Made by a program: the position numbers and the translations under genes. From Kurthia sibirica (GTDB taxonomy: Bacteria > Bacillota > Bacilli > Bacillales_A > Planococcaceae), in NCBI RefSeq assembly GCF_003143975.1, contig NZ_QFVR01000015.1, forward strand, positions 1-64,000: DNA of 64,000 bases, read 5' to 3'. The notes beneath the pieces are model-generated. The model had not been told where the DNA came from. It did no database searches and worked only from the letters and a program-made list of their open reading frames with translations. Positions 28,325 through 37,593 of the stretch are shown here, piece by piece. The stretch's first letter is position 1. The number at the start of each line of letters is the position of its first letter.

Positions 28325-30585
28325 TGTATAGTGCATTGTCGGTTCTTCTTGCTATTATAGCGGCGAATGAATCGGCAATGCTTTTACTTTTATACGGTCC
28401 CTTCTTCCTATGGTTACTATTACGAAAAAGCTCTATATGGACAGTGGGACTGTCACTAGTCGCTGGATTATTTTTTTATATGTATACGACAGAGCAACTT
28501 AAAGAAGGTCCACCATTGGAAAATACGATGACGATGCAATGGACTATGACAAACATCGTAAATGGCAAAATGCTACGAGGATTTATGAAGACAACAAGTG
28601 GACAAAAAATATACTGTACATATAAGTTTCAGAATGAAGCAGAAAAAATCAGCTTTGAGAAGGAAGTGTTAGGTGGGCAATTTTATATTGTCCAAGGCGA
28701 ACTCGTTACGCCTCCTCTCGCTAACCATGTTTTTTCATTTTCAATGGCGAGCTACTTTAAAGCGCATAATGCGCAAGGAATCTACGAAATAACAAGCATG
28801 AGATTTGTTGCAAGTAGCCATAATATCTTCACTTTTATGGCGCAACAAAGACAGCGTGTTCGTATGCAAATTGAGCAGTTTTTTCCTGAGTCAATACGAG
28901 CAGAGGCAAAGGCATTACTCATCGGAGATCAAAGTGAAGTAGAACTTCAGCATACAAAGCTATATCAACAATTCGGTATCTCACATCTTTTTGCAATATC
29001 GGGACTACATGTCGGTATTATGAGTTTTTTACTATACGAAGGTCTTTTACGCTTACGTTGTCGGGTTGAATATGCTAGGGGTATTGTAGTTTGTAGTTTG
29101 CCCTTGTATGCGTTGTTTGTAGGCGGTGCTCCTTCAGTGTGGAGAGCTGTCATGATGGTACTCCTCATCCTTTTAGCTAAGAAACTTGAGCATGTATTGA
29201 CCTTAGAAAATGCAATTGCTATAAGCTTTATTATTTTTGTGCTTGTATCGCCAAATAGTATATATCAAATAGGATTTCAATTATCTTATCTAGCGACACT
29301 TGCCATCATTTTATCCAGTCAAATCATCACGCGACAAACCTCATCTTTGGCGCAAGCATTTGTTATTACGACAGTATGCCAATTACTTGTAGGGCCATTG
29401 CTACTCCATCATTTTTTCGAACTCAGCCTAACAAGTTTTGTTATGAATTTATTATTTGTCCCTCTCTTCTCATTTTTCATCGTCCCAATGAATGGTCTAT
29501 TACTACTCTGCTGTTTCATCATGAAACCACTCTTCTCATGGCTCCTATTTTTTTATGAACCGTTGCGTCGACTTTTATGGCAATTCATGTTCTTTTTGCA
29601 GCAATTCCCAATTCATGTATGGACGCCTGGTAGGCCGACAGTCATTTTGCTCCTGCTATTATTTGGTTTATTGTACTTCTTTTTTTACTTTTGGGAAAAA
29701 AAGAAGTATCCGTTAGTAATGGCATTTAGTTTGACGCTCCCTGTATTAGTATTAAATAACCTCCCTAAATTGAACACCCAGTTGACGATTACATTTTTAA
29801 GTGTTGGTCAAGGCGACTGTACGATTATTGAAATGCCTAATCGTTCGGCTGTTTATATGATTGATACGGGTGGGATTTTACGTTTTGAGGAAGAGGATTG
29901 GCAACGTTCGACAAAAACCTTTGAAGTAGGACGGCAAATTGTTATTCCGTATTTGAAGGGGCGAGGGATTACGAAGATTGACAAGCTCATTCTGAGTCAC
30001 GCTGATGCCGATCATGTAGAAGCGGCAGAGGAAGTTTTACAGTCAATCAAGGTAAAAGAAATACATCTACCACCAAATGCGGTCAACGAATTGGTTATGG
30101 CTGATGTAATCGCTGAAGCAACTGCACAACAAATTCCACTGAAAGAACAGCTCGCAGGTGATATTTGGTATGAAGGGCATGTTGGCTTTCAATATATTAT
30201 GCCATATAGTACGGAATATAATGGGAATAACAGTTCTTTAGTGACGGTTATTACGTATAAAGACGAAAAAATCCTGTTACCGGGTGATTTAGAAAAGGAG
30301 GGGGAGCAAGAATTATTGCAGAAAAATCCCGAAGTTTTACAGGGAGTCACTGTTTTAAAGGCGGGTCATCATGGTTCAAAAACATCAACGACTGAAGAAT
30401 TTCTACGAGCAGTTGCACCAAAGACCCTTATTTTTTCAACGGGTCTAAACAATCGATACAATCATCCTGCAACAGAGGTGGTTGAACGTGTCGTTCAGGC
30501 ATCGATTCCTTTTTTCAATACTGCAGATGATGGCACAATTATATTGGATATAGACCACGGTGTTAGATGGCGTCGTTCCGAATAA
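28324..30585 (+). CDS. comEC: ComEC: DNA-uptake membrane channel with beta-lactamase-fold domain
   Basis: ComEC is the transmembrane channel that carries single-stranded DNA into the cell. The product has 753 residues: N-terminal membrane helices and a DUF4131-like segment, the competence domain with FAISGLHVGIMSFLLYEG and GGAPSVWRAVMM, further helices, and a C-terminal metallo-beta-lactamase domain starting near residue 487 (FLSVGQGDCTIIE). The metal motif is SHADADHVEAAEE, followed by AGHHGSKTSTTEEF. All parts appear intact, so natural transformation is possible. Confidence 0.94.
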   Translation: MYSALSVLLAIIAANESAMLLLLYGPFFLWLLLRKSSIWTVGLSLVAGLFFYMYTTEQLKEGPPLENTMTMQWTMTNIVNGKMLRGFMKTTSGQKIYCTYKFQNEAEKISFEKEVLGGQFYIVQGELVTPPLANHVFSFSMASYFKAHNAQGIYEITSMRFVASSHNIFTFMAQQRQRVRMQIEQFFPESIRAEAKALLIGDQSEVELQHTKLYQQFGISHLFAISGLHVGIMSFLLYEGLLRLRCRVEYARGIVVCSLPLYALFVGGAPSVWRAVMMVLLILLAKKLEHVLTLENAIAISFIIFVLVSPNSIYQIGFQLSYLATLAIILSSQIITRQTSSLAQAFVITTVCQLLVGPLLLHHFFELSLTSFVMNLLFVPLFSFFIVPMNGLLLLCCFIMKPLFSWLLFFYEPLRRLLWQFMFFLQQFPIHVWTPGRPTVILLLLLFGLLYFFFYFWEKKKYPLVMAFSLTLPVLVLNNLPKLNTQLTITFLSVGQGDCTIIEMPNRSAVYMIDTGGILRFEEEDWQRSTKTFEVGRQIVIPYLKGRGITKIDKLILSHADADHVEAAEEVLQSIKVKEIHLPPNAVNELVMADVIAEATAQQIPLKEQLAGDIWYEGHVGFQYIMPYSTEYNGNNSSLVTVITYKDEKILLPGDLEKEGEQELLQKNPEVLQGVTVLKAGHHGSKTSTTEEFLRAVAPKTLIFSTGLNNRYNHPATEVVERVVQASIPFFNTADDGTIILDIDHGVRWRRSE

Positions 30586-30586
30586 A

Positions 30587-30633
30587 AAAGAGCCTTTACG
30601 CGTTGTATTAATATACGACGGTAAGGCTCTTTT
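30587..30633. terminator. Bidirectional terminator between comEC and yqzM
   Basis: AAAAGAGCCTTTACGCGTTGTAT pairs (with small mismatches) with 30612-30632, flanked by A- and T-runs. The genes converge here. Confidence 0.85.
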
Positions 30634-30638
30634 AGCAC

Positions 30639-30773
30639 TTAGGAAGCAACGAAATCAACGATGACAGCGATAACATACATAGCTGCAAAGAATAAAAACG
30701 AAACGCCAAACCCTACGCCAGCATCAATCGCGTCATTGCGTTTGCACTGAACATCTTTTTCAAATGGATTCAT
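30639..30773 (-). CDS. yqzM: YqzM-like small membrane protein, 44 residues
   Basis: The ATG at 30773 follows AGGAGGG and gives a 44-residue protein: a charged start MNPFEKDVQCKRNDAI and one membrane helix GFGVSFLFFAAMYVIAVIV. Length and position between comEC and holA, on the opposite strand, match yqzM of B. subtilis. The frame extends to 30833, but those 20 residues lack a site. Function is unknown. Confidence 0.88.
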   Translation of the reverse strand: MNPFEKDVQCKRNDAIDAGVGFGVSFLFFAAMYVIAVIVDFVAS

Positions 30774-30926
30774 AGTTATCCCTCCTAATTCATTCCCATT
30801 ATATAGCATAAATAGAAAAAAAGCTATATTCACCTAAGAATTTGGATGGTATTGGAATGGTTAGAGACAGTTGTCTATTTTCGTCAATCCTGTATACTAG
30901 AACGTAATGAAAGGTAGGCGGGGTAC

Positions 30927-31946
30927 ATGTTTCAAAAGATTTGGAATGATATAAAAAAGGGCCATATTGCACCTGTCTATTTACTTGCAGGACAGGAAGC
31001 TTATTTTATCGATGATACGATTCGACGTATTAAAACGGCGCTTGAAGAACAGGAAGAAATCGAAACGACTACTTTTGATTTAGATGAAGTCCCTGTTGAT
31101 GCTGTATTAGATGAAGCCGATACAATCCCTTTTTTCTCCACTAAAAAATTAGTGATCGCTAAAAATGCGTCATTTTTAAAAGCGACTGATAAAACAAAGG
31201 AAAAAATTAATCATGATCTTAAACGTTTAGAAAATTGGCTACAATTCCCTTCAGATTTTTCCATTACTATTTTTGTTGCACCTTATGAAAAACTGGATGA
31301 ACGTAAAAAAATAACAAAACAAATGAAAGAGTTCGCTCTGTATTTATATGCTGAAGCACCAAAAGAACGTGATTTAGCAGTATGGGTTCATAATGAAGTA
31401 TCATCACAGCAAAAACAAATTGATGATGAAGCAATTGGTAAGTTAATAGAATTAGTAGGGATGGACATGCTTCATCTTCAAACAGAAGTGGATAAACTTT
31501 GTCGTTACCTAGGTGAAGAACAGATGATTACCTTACAATTAGTAGAAGATCTCGTAGCAAAAACATTGGAACAGGATGCATTTAAACTACTGAACGCCTA
31601 TATTGCGGGGAATACATCTGTCTCTATTTCGATTTACCATGATTTAATTCGACAAAAGCAAGAACCAATCGCTCTTGTGGCACTACTTGCATCTCAAGTA
31701 CGTTTAATGTCGAATGTGTATTATTTGTTGTCAAAAGGGTATCATGCACAGCAAATCGCGAAAACATTGCGTGTCAATCCTTATCGTGTAAAGCGCATCA
31801 TTGAAGACCGTAATGGTATTGCTGATCACTATTTATTGAAAGCGTTATATGGTTTAAGCGAAGTTGATTTACAGCTCAAAACAATGACTGGAAGGCGTGA
31901 ACGTTATTTGGAACTATTCCTCTTACGGCCGCTTGTCACCCAGTAA
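30927..31946 (+). CDS. holA: DNA polymerase III delta subunit
   Basis: The delta subunit opens the sliding clamp within the clamp loader. The 339-residue product starts with a family motif (PVYLLAGQEAYFIDDTIRRI). The AAA-like core lacks a Walker A, as expected for delta, and the C-terminal collar includes LRVNPYRVKRIIE and YGLSEVDLQLKTMTGR. Start at ATG 30927 with a weak AGGTAGGCGGGG region. The orthologue yqeN holds the same place before rpsT in B. subtilis. Confidence 0.93.
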   Translation: MFQKIWNDIKKGHIAPVYLLAGQEAYFIDDTIRRIKTALEEQEEIETTTFDLDEVPVDAVLDEADTIPFFSTKKLVIAKNASFLKATDKTKEKINHDLKRLENWLQFPSDFSITIFVAPYEKLDERKKITKQMKEFALYLYAEAPKERDLAVWVHNEVSSQQKQIDDEAIGKLIELVGMDMLHLQTEVDKLCRYLGEEQMITLQLVEDLVAKTLEQDAFKLLNAYIAGNTSVSISIYHDLIRQKQEPIALVALLASQVRLMSNVYYLLSKGYHAQQIAKTLRVNPYRVKRIIEDRNGIADHYLLKALYGLSEVDLQLKTMTGRRERYLELFLLRPLVTQ

Positions 31947-31948
31947 TA

Positions 31949-32071
31949 AAAAAGATGAGCCTGAGACAGAACAAAAATAGTATGTCTCCCATATGAATAA
32001 TCCCGTATGCTTTTGAAAAAGCATACGGGATTTTCTCTGTTGAAAATACGTTTGCCCTAGCTCATCTTTTT
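31949..32071 (+). repeat. Dispersed structured repeat, short copy
   Basis: Perfect 12-bp terminal inverted repeats AAAAAGATGAGC (31949-31960) and GCTCATCTTTTT (32060-32071) enclose a perfect 12-bp inner hairpin AATCCCGTATGC (31999-32010) with its complement (32021-32032). The same sequence occurs in reverse orientation at 63106-63330 with about 90 extra bases. It directly follows holA and could terminate its transcript on either hairpin. Confidence 0.92.
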
Positions 32072-32407
32072 CAATTTCGTTAAATTATCAATTACCTACC
32101 TAAACAAATGAGTTAAAGTAGCTCGGAAAAATAATGAGATCATTTTTCTATCATGCAATTACGAATAGTGTAACTCTCTGTAACTCAAATGCCTTCCAAT
32201 GATGTACAGCAGTGATTTATTGAAGCGCTTGTCCAAATTAATCGACTAACCAACGTTCAAGTTATGAATTAGTATCACTTTAAAAAGGTAAAAAAGTTAG
32301 AAGATAGTAGGTTTAAATAAAAAAATACTAAATTAATTGAAAAAAGAATACTAATTAGGTTTTATTTGGGTATATATAAAGGAGGATGAAGTGGAGGAGG
32401 TAGTGGT
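32072..32407. other. Gene-free stretch before the 102-residue membrane protein gene
   Basis: AT-rich sequence without an ORF of note. It ends in two closely spaced Shine-Dalgarno-like motifs (AAAGGAGG at 32378-32385 and GGAGGAGG near 32393-32400). A five-codon ATG frame at 32386 touches the first motif and is unlikely to be translated. No firm promoter is seen. Confidence 0.4.
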
Positions 32408-32716
32408 ATGACAAAAACAACAAGAAGAGTTTGGATGATTATTGGTATAGTCGTGATTTGTTTACTCATTACGAATAATTTTACGAGTAATCCATATGCA
32501 AAACATCGAGCTGCATTAAAAGTAAAAACATTTTTAAATGAAAATTATAAGAAATATTCTTTTGACGTAGCTGATGGTCATTTTAATCGACAGCAAAAAT
32601 TGTATCAATTTACTGTAACAAATAAAAATGATGCAGCGCAATCGTATAAATTTAAAATTGAAAATGGTGACGATTATTCAATCGTAGAGAATACAATCAA
32701 TATAAAAAAGGACTGA
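32408..32716 (+). CDS. Membrane-anchored or secreted small protein, unknown function
   Basis: The 102-residue product has a basic start (MTKTTRRVW), a hydrophobic segment at about residues 9-24, and a soluble C-terminal part with alternating charged and aromatic residues (LYQFTVTNKNDAAQSYKF). It is probably anchored with the small domain outside. DUF3139-like proteins have a similar layout, but I cannot claim that family. It has a very strong GGAGGAGG site and a terminator shared with rpsT. It fills part of the space next to rpsT and is not in the B. subtilis order. Confidence 0.7.
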   Translation: MTKTTRRVWMIIGIVVICLLITNNFTSNPYAKHRAALKVKTFLNENYKKYSFDVADGHFNRQQKLYQFTVTNKNDAAQSYKFKIENGDDYSIVENTINIKKD

Positions 32717-32740
32717 TGCAAAATGCATCAGTCCTTTTGA
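32706..32740. terminator. Bidirectional terminator between the 32408 gene and rpsT
   Basis: AAAAGGACTGATGCA and its complement TGCATCAGTCCTTTT flank a 3-base loop. The genes converge here. Confidence 0.9.
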
Positions 32741-32756
32741 ATTCTACCGAGTAGAA

Positions 32757-33005
32757 TTAAGCTTTTTTCATTAAACGAGCTTTAGTACGAGCAGCAGCGT
32801 TTTTGTGGATTAAGCCTTTAGAAGCAGCTTTATCTAAAGATTTGATAGCAGCTGATAATAATTCAGGAGCTTTTTCGTCTTTAGCAGTCATAGCAACCTC
32901 TGCTTTTTTGATAGCAGAACGCATAGCAGATTTTACTTGTACGTTAGCCACTTTAGCTTTCTCAGCAGTTTTTACACGTTTGATAGCAGATTTGATGTTT
33001 GGCAT
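32757..33005 (-). CDS. rpsT: Ribosomal protein S20 (bS20)
   Basis: bS20 binds 16S rRNA early in 30S assembly. The 82-residue product is a Lys/Ala-rich helical bundle beginning [15 protein letters not shown], with [23 protein letters not shown] near its end. The ATG at 33005 has an AGGAGGTG site; three upstream in-frame codons (to 33014) are not needed. It is divergent from lepA. In B. subtilis gpr and spoIIP lie between rpsT and lepA; here the gap is 294 bases with no gene. Confidence 0.96.
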   Translation of the reverse strand: MPNIKSAIKRVKTAEKAKVANVQVKSAMRSAIKKAEVAMTAKDEKAPELLSAAIKSLDKAASKGLIHKNAAARTKARLMKKA

Positions 33006-33240
33006 GAAATTCACCTCCTAATAAGGATCGAGATGAGTAAATTCTCAACTGTGTCTGTATATAATACAACAAGCATCATTATATCAAAGAAACCTTTATA
33101 AAATCAAGGGTCAAAGCTAAAGAATATTTCTAATGAAGAACTTTTTTTCAAAAACAACCATTTTCTAACTATAAATATATAGTATTTTACTATAACATAC
33201 CATTTCATCTTCAAATATCCATAGAACTTACCATCTTTCA

Positions 33241-33270
33241 TTGCCAATATAGGTATTGGACTGATATAAT
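33241..33270 (+). promoter_or_regulatory. Sigma-A promoter of lepA
   Basis: TTGCCA (33241-33246) and TATAAT (33265-33270) are 18 bases apart, about 30 bases before the lepA start. Confidence 0.7.
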
Positions 33271-33299
33271 TCATAATAGCTTAATTAGGAGTGGGATGC

Positions 33300-35135
33300 A
33301 TGAATAGAGAAGAATTATTAAAAAGACAGAAGAATATTAGAAATTTCTCCATCATTGCGCATATTGACCACGGTAAATCAACATTGGCGGATCGTATCTT
33401 AGAGAAAACGAATGCACTTAGTGCACGTGAAATGAAGCACCAACTCTTAGACTCAATGGATTTAGAACGTGAGCGCGGAATTACAATTAAATTAAATGCA
33501 GTACAGTTGAAATACAATGCGTTAGATGGCGAAGAATATACTTTTCATTTAATTGACACGCCAGGACATGTCGATTTTACTTATGAGGTTTCTCGTAGTT
33601 TAGCTGCATGTGAAGGTGCTATTTTAGTTGTAGATGCTGCACAAGGAATTGAAGCTCAGACTTTAGCGAATGTCTATTTAGCGCTAGATAATGACTTAGA
33701 AATTCTACCGGTTATTAATAAGATTGATTTACCATCTGCTGACCCTGAGCGCGTGCGCCAAGAAGTAGAAGATGTAATTGGTCTTGACGCTTCAGAAGCG
33801 GTATTAGCATCGGCTAAAGCAGGTATAGGAATCGAAGAAATTTTAGAGCAAATTGTAGAGAAGGTACCAGCACCAACCGGCGACATTGATGCCCCTCTTC
33901 AAGCACTAATTTTTGATTCGGTATATGATTCATATCGTGGTGTAATCATTTCAATTCGTATCGCTCAAGGTACTGTTAAACCAGGTGATAAAATTAAAAT
34001 GATGGCAACTGGTGCTGAATTCGAAGTACTCGAAGTAGGTGTTCATACACCAGTAATGAAAAAACAAGAAATTTTAACGGTCGGCGATGTAGGCTATTTA
34101 ACAGCCTCCATTAAAACGGTCGGCGATACACGTGTTGGTGATACAGTCACTTCAGCAGTGAACCCTGCTCAAGAACCATTAGCTGGTTACCGTAAATTGA
34201 ATCCAATGGTATACTGTGGTCTTTATCCAATAGATACTGCACGCTATGTCGATTTACGTGAAGCGCTAGAAAAATTAGAGCTAAATGACTCATCGCTTCA
34301 ATACGAACCAGAAACTTCTCAAGCATTAGGCTTTGGATATCGTTGTGGATTCTTAGGTCTTCTTCATATGGAGATTATTCAAGAACGTATCGAGCGCGAG
34401 TTTAAAATAGATTTAATAACAACAGCACCTTCAGTAATTTATAATGTACAATTAACGGATGGTTCTGAAGTAACAGTTGCTAACCCATCTGAAATGCCAA
34501 ACCCGCAAAAAATTGAATCAATCGAAGAACCATATGTTAAAGCAAGTATTATGGTACCAAATGATTATGTTGGTACAGTAATGGAGCTTTGCCAACGTAA
34601 GCGTGGTAACTTCTTAACAATGGACTATATTGATACGACACGCGTAAATATTTTATACGATATGCCACTATCTGAAATTGTTTATGATTTCTTCGATGCG
34701 TTGAAATCAAGTACAAAAGGATATGCGTCGTTTGATTATGAACTAATAGGCTATAAAACATCATCTCTTGTGAAGATGGATATTTTACTAAATGCTGAGC
34801 AAGTTGATGCGTTAAGTTTCATCGTGCATAAAGACTTCGCCTATGATCGTGGTAAAATTATTGTAGAAAAACTGAAGGAATTAATTCCTCGTCAGCAATT
34901 CGAAGTGCCAATTCAAGCGGCTGTCGGCCAAAAAATTGTGGCTCGTTCTACAATTAAAGCGATTCGTAAAAACGTACTTGCCAAATGTTACGGCGGGGAT
35001 ATCTCGCGTAAACGTAAACTTCTTGATAAACAAAAAGAAGGTAAAAAACGTATGAAGCAAGTAGGGTCAGTGGAAGTACCTCAAGAGGCATTTATGGCTG
35101 TATTGAAAATGGATGATGACACACCTAAAAAATAA
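33300..35135 (+). CDS. lepA: Translation factor LepA (EF4)
   Basis: LepA is a ribosome-dependent GTPase that back-translocates or helps initiation under stress. The product has 611 residues. GTPase motifs are AHIDHGKST (G1), DTPGHVDF (G3) and NKIDLP (G4). EF-G-like domains II, III and V follow, and the LepA-specific C-terminal domain ends with [24 protein letters not shown]. The ATG at 33300 is 8 bases after AGGAG; an in-frame GTG at 33291 overlaps that site. It has its own promoter and terminator. Confidence 0.97.
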   Translation: MNREELLKRQKNIRNFSIIAHIDHGKSTLADRILEKTNALSAREMKHQLLDSMDLERERGITIKLNAVQLKYNALDGEEYTFHLIDTPGHVDFTYEVSRSLAACEGAILVVDAAQGIEAQTLANVYLALDNDLEILPVINKIDLPSADPERVRQEVEDVIGLDASEAVLASAKAGIGIEEILEQIVEKVPAPTGDIDAPLQALIFDSVYDSYRGVIISIRIAQGTVKPGDKIKMMATGAEFEVLEVGVHTPVMKKQEILTVGDVGYLTASIKTVGDTRVGDTVTSAVNPAQEPLAGYRKLNPMVYCGLYPIDTARYVDLREALEKLELNDSSLQYEPETSQALGFGYRCGFLGLLHMEIIQERIEREFKIDLITTAPSVIYNVQLTDGSEVTVANPSEMPNPQKIESIEEPYVKASIMVPNDYVGTVMELCQRKRGNFLTMDYIDTTRVNILYDMPLSEIVYDFFDALKSSTKGYASFDYELIGYKTSSLVKMDILLNAEQVDALSFIVHKDFAYDRGKIIVEKLKELIPRQQFEVPIQAAVGQKIVARSTIKAIRKNVLAKCYGGDISRKRKLLDKQKEGKKRMKQVGSVEVPQEAFMAVLKMDDDTPKK

Positions 35136-35153
35136 TCCTTAAAAGTAATTTTT

Positions 35154-35184
35154 GCACCTATCTGTTTTAGATAGGTGCTTTTTG
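35154..35184 (+). terminator. Terminator of lepA
   Basis: GCACCTATCT (35154-35163) pairs perfectly with AGATAGGTGC (35169-35178), followed by a T-run. Confidence 0.92.
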
Positions 35185-35318
35185 TATGCATAACTTTATG
35201 AACTATAGAATGCGTATTGCATACGGGCGTTTCTCAAATGGCTTCATGTCAAAATCTAGCTAGTAGTTTAAGGAAACAATAAATAGGTTATGTAATAAAG
35301 GGAAAGGGAGGTAATTAT

Positions 35319-35609
35319 GTGAAATATAATGTTATTGAATTATCAATCGTAGGAAAAGAAGATTCATTACAAGAATTTAATTTTCAAAAAGAAGAAAAAC
35401 GAAATACCGTTTTTAATGAAATGGTTGAGAAATTCGAAAATAAAGATGCAGAAGATGACTTGAAAGTTGTCATGGCATCAACAGCTAATTTTTCGAAAGT
35501 AAAGCATGTCGGTGATACGCCTCCGAAAGAAGAACGAATATATAAATTCTTTTCATTAAAAGATTATGTTGATTTAGAAAACTTTTTAGTGAAGAAATCG
35601 AAAGAATAA
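35319..35609 (+). CDS. Small soluble protein, unknown function
   Basis: The 96-residue product is hydrophilic and charged (EFNFQKEEKRNTVFNEMVEKF), with no membrane segment or recognised domain. The start is GTG at 35319 with a GGGAGGT site. An ATG two bases earlier is followed at once by TGA and cannot be used, an arrangement that could in principle tune initiation. The gene stands alone between two terminators, so it is its own transcription unit. I do not recognise the family. Confidence 0.7.
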   Translation: MKYNVIELSIVGKEDSLQEFNFQKEEKRNTVFNEMVEKFENKDAEDDLKVVMASTANFSKVKHVGDTPPKEERIYKFFSLKDYVDLENFLVKKSKE

Positions 35610-35612
35610 TAT

Positions 35613-35664
35613 AAAGCAGTCATAGCTTATTATCTGATTATCGATAAACTATGACTGCTTTTGT
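35613..35664 (+). terminator. Terminator of the 35319 gene
   Basis: AAAGCAGTCATAG (35613-35625) pairs perfectly with CTATGACTGCTTT (35649-35661), followed by TTG and Ts. Confidence 0.88.
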
Positions 35665-36140
35665 TTATAATACGAAAATAATTAATCCTTATCGAAAAAA
35701 ATAAAAGAATACTGAATTTATTGAAATGGTTTTGTAATATAAATGAAGTATTACACGGCATAATTACATGAGATAATAAAAAAAGATTATGAGAGATTTT
35801 ATTTTTTAAATAAATAGATTTTTTTCGCTAAACGCTTATGGCTAGTAGAGTTGTAGCTATTTGTAAATATTGGCTATTCAAAAGAACTGTTTACAAATTA
35901 ATACAATGGGTATTATAATCTAAGTAGGAATGAAGTGATTTTACAGTCAATAGTCCTTGTGGAAAAACCATAGTCTGTTTTAAAAGGGATTATTCGACAT
36001 TTCGTAAAACGGAATAGCGGTATTTTGTTGATTTATGTCGAAAATAATCGAAAAATAGTATACACTTACATAGTAATCTGTTAAAATTAGTTGTTACTAT
36101 TAATACAGTGTTAACGTTATCAAAGATGAGGTGGTTTACA
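35665..36140. other. Long AT-rich gene-free stretch with promoter and TGTCGAA heptamers
   Basis: About 475 bases have no plausible gene. A TTTACA (35890-35895) and TATAAT (35914-35919), 18 bases apart, form a good promoter, and TTGTAAA/TTTACAA (35861-35867, 35890-35896) form an inverted repeat over its -35. Two TGTCGAA heptamers in opposite orientation lie at 35993-35999 (minus) and 36036-36042 (plus); that heptamer is the core of the Spo0A box. Confidence 0.5.
35890..35919 (+). promoter_or_regulatory. Probable sigma-A promoter upstream of the 55-residue protein gene
   Basis: TTTACA and TATAAT lie at 18-base spacing. The transcript would have a leader of about 210 bases before the ATG at 36141. 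Confidence 0.55.
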
Positions 36141-36308
36141 ATGAAAACGCATGAAGATCAATTGGATGTATTGATGGCTCGATTGGAGAAACGTTTAACT
36201 TCTTTTGAAGCGAATGTGTCTCATATGAAGAGTAGACTGTCCGAACTAAATGAAATACAAGAAGAGTTTACTTCGACGATATATGATCCCTATGTTAAAG
36301 CAGTTTAA
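36141..36308 (+). CDS. Small coiled-coil protein, 55 residues, unknown function
   Basis: The product is almost entirely helical and heptad-like (LDVLMARLEKRLTSFEANV, MKSRLSELNEIQEEF), ending YDPYVKAV. This suggests a short coiled coil. It does not carry the SQELD motif of Spo0E-type phosphatases. The ATG at 36141 has a GAGGTGG site; the frame runs upstream to 36108 without a better start. The long upstream region with a promoter and inverted heptamers suggests regulated expression. Confidence 0.65.
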   Translation: MKTHEDQLDVLMARLEKRLTSFEANVSHMKSRLSELNEIQEEFTSTIYDPYVKAV

Positions 36309-36380
36309 ACTTCATTTTAAATAGATGTTAAAAATCATAGTCATCGCAGAATAATTGATTATTGAGAAGGGGCTTTTCAT

Positions 36381-36440
36381 ATGAAATCTGTTAAACTAAG
36401 ACTATCGAATTTTTATATGGATAGAAAGCAGGAGATTTAA
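36381..36440 (+). CDS. Possible 19-codon leader ORF ending exactly at the hemW start
   Basis: An ATG with an AAGGGG-type site opens MKSVKLRLSNFYMDRKQEI. Its TAA (36438-36440) directly abuts the hemW ATG. The hemW ribosome-binding site (GGAG at 36430-36433) lies inside it, so translation of the leader could affect hemW. It may be chance. Confidence 0.3.
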   Translation: MKSVKLRLSNFYMDRKQEI

Positions 36441-37583
36441 ATGGCTAAAGGTGTTTATATACACATTCCATTCTGTCATCAAATTTGCAATTACTGTGAT
36501 TTTAATAAGGTATTTTTTAAAAATCAACCAGTGGATGAATATATAGAATGTCTAGGGAAAGAAATGAAAATGACGGTAGCGAAAAATCCGCAGGCCTTTG
36601 AACGAATAGAAACCATCTTTTTTGGTGGTGGGACACCGACTGCACTATCACCAGAACAATTGGAACGATTGTTAATACTTGTGAAGGAAGCAATCCCAAT
36701 GGATGCTGTTAAGGAGTTTTCTTCTGAAGCAAACCCAGATGAATTAACGCGCGAAAAAATAAAAGTGTTACATCGACACGGCGTCAATCGTTTGAGTATC
36801 GGTGTACAATCTTTCGATCAGGAGCTTTTACGTAAACTCGGGCGTACGCATGACAATGACCATGTTTATAAGACGATACAAGCAGCAAAAGAGGAAGGCT
36901 TTACGAATATTAGTATTGATTTAATGTACGGTCTTCCAGGGCAAACAATGGAGCAATGGCAGCATACATTGAAAATGGCGTTGGAATTACAACTGCCGCA
37001 CTTTTCGGCTTATTCACTCATCGTGGAACCTAAAACGATTTTTTATAATTTAATGAATAAAGGTAAATTGCCATTACCAGGTGAAGATAATGAAGCGGAT
37101 ATGTACAACTATTTAATGGATACAATGGAAAAAAGCGGCCTAGAACAATATGAAATTAGTAATTTTGGTAAAGCAGGCCACGAGTCGCTTCACAACCTTA
37201 TTTACTGGGATAATGAAGAATACGCAGGTTTTGGAGCAGGCGCGAGCGGTTATCTAGATGGGGTACGCTATTCTAACCATGGTCCTTTGAAAAAATATAT
37301 GGAAGCGATCGATCAAGGAGAACTACCGATTTTAAATCGTACGCAAGTCGATTGGAAAGCGCAGGTGGAAGAAGAACTATTTTTAGGCTTACGTAAATCA
37401 GCGGGCATTAATAAAACGCATTTTAGTAACAAGTTCGGTAAACCAGTAGAAGCGGTCTTTGGCGATAAAATTATCAAACTAGTACAAGATGGTTTGTTAG
37501 TAGAAGAAAATGACCAATTAAAGCTGTCGAAAAACGGTAGATTCGTTGGTAATGAAGTTTTTCAAGAATTTTTGCTAGATTAA
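36441..37583 (+). CDS. hemW: HemW: radical SAM heme chaperone
   Basis: HemW binds heme and is thought to deliver it to membrane targets. The 380-residue product has the radical SAM cluster motif CHQICNYC (C12, C16, C19) near the N-terminus. The residue after CD is Phe, not the fourth Cys of the coproporphyrinogen dehydrogenase HemN, so HemW is the better name. FFGGGTPTAL and GVQSFDQELLRKLGRTH follow, with the C-terminal HemN_C-like domain. It lies upstream of hrcA, as in B. subtilis. Confidence 0.93.
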   Translation: MAKGVYIHIPFCHQICNYCDFNKVFFKNQPVDEYIECLGKEMKMTVAKNPQAFERIETIFFGGGTPTALSPEQLERLLILVKEAIPMDAVKEFSSEANPDELTREKIKVLHRHGVNRLSIGVQSFDQELLRKLGRTHDNDHVYKTIQAAKEEGFTNISIDLMYGLPGQTMEQWQHTLKMALELQLPHFSAYSLIVEPKTIFYNLMNKGKLPLPGEDNEADMYNYLMDTMEKSGLEQYEISNFGKAGHESLHNLIYWDNEEYAGFGAGASGYLDGVRYSNHGPLKKYMEAIDQGELPILNRTQVDWKAQVEEELFLGLRKSAGINKTHFSNKFGKPVEAVFGDKIIKLVQDGLLVEENDQLKLSKNGRFVGNEVFQEFLLD

Positions 37584-37593
37584 CACTTTTTCA

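Noticed and set aside
32386-32403. Five-codon ORF MKWRR ahead of the 102-residue membrane protein
   Set aside because: Its ATG directly touches the GGAGG motif, leaving no spacing for initiation.
36441-37583. Coproporphyrinogen III dehydrogenase (HemN) annotation
   Set aside because: The cluster motif lacks the fourth cysteine typical of HemN, and the position before hrcA is that of HemW.
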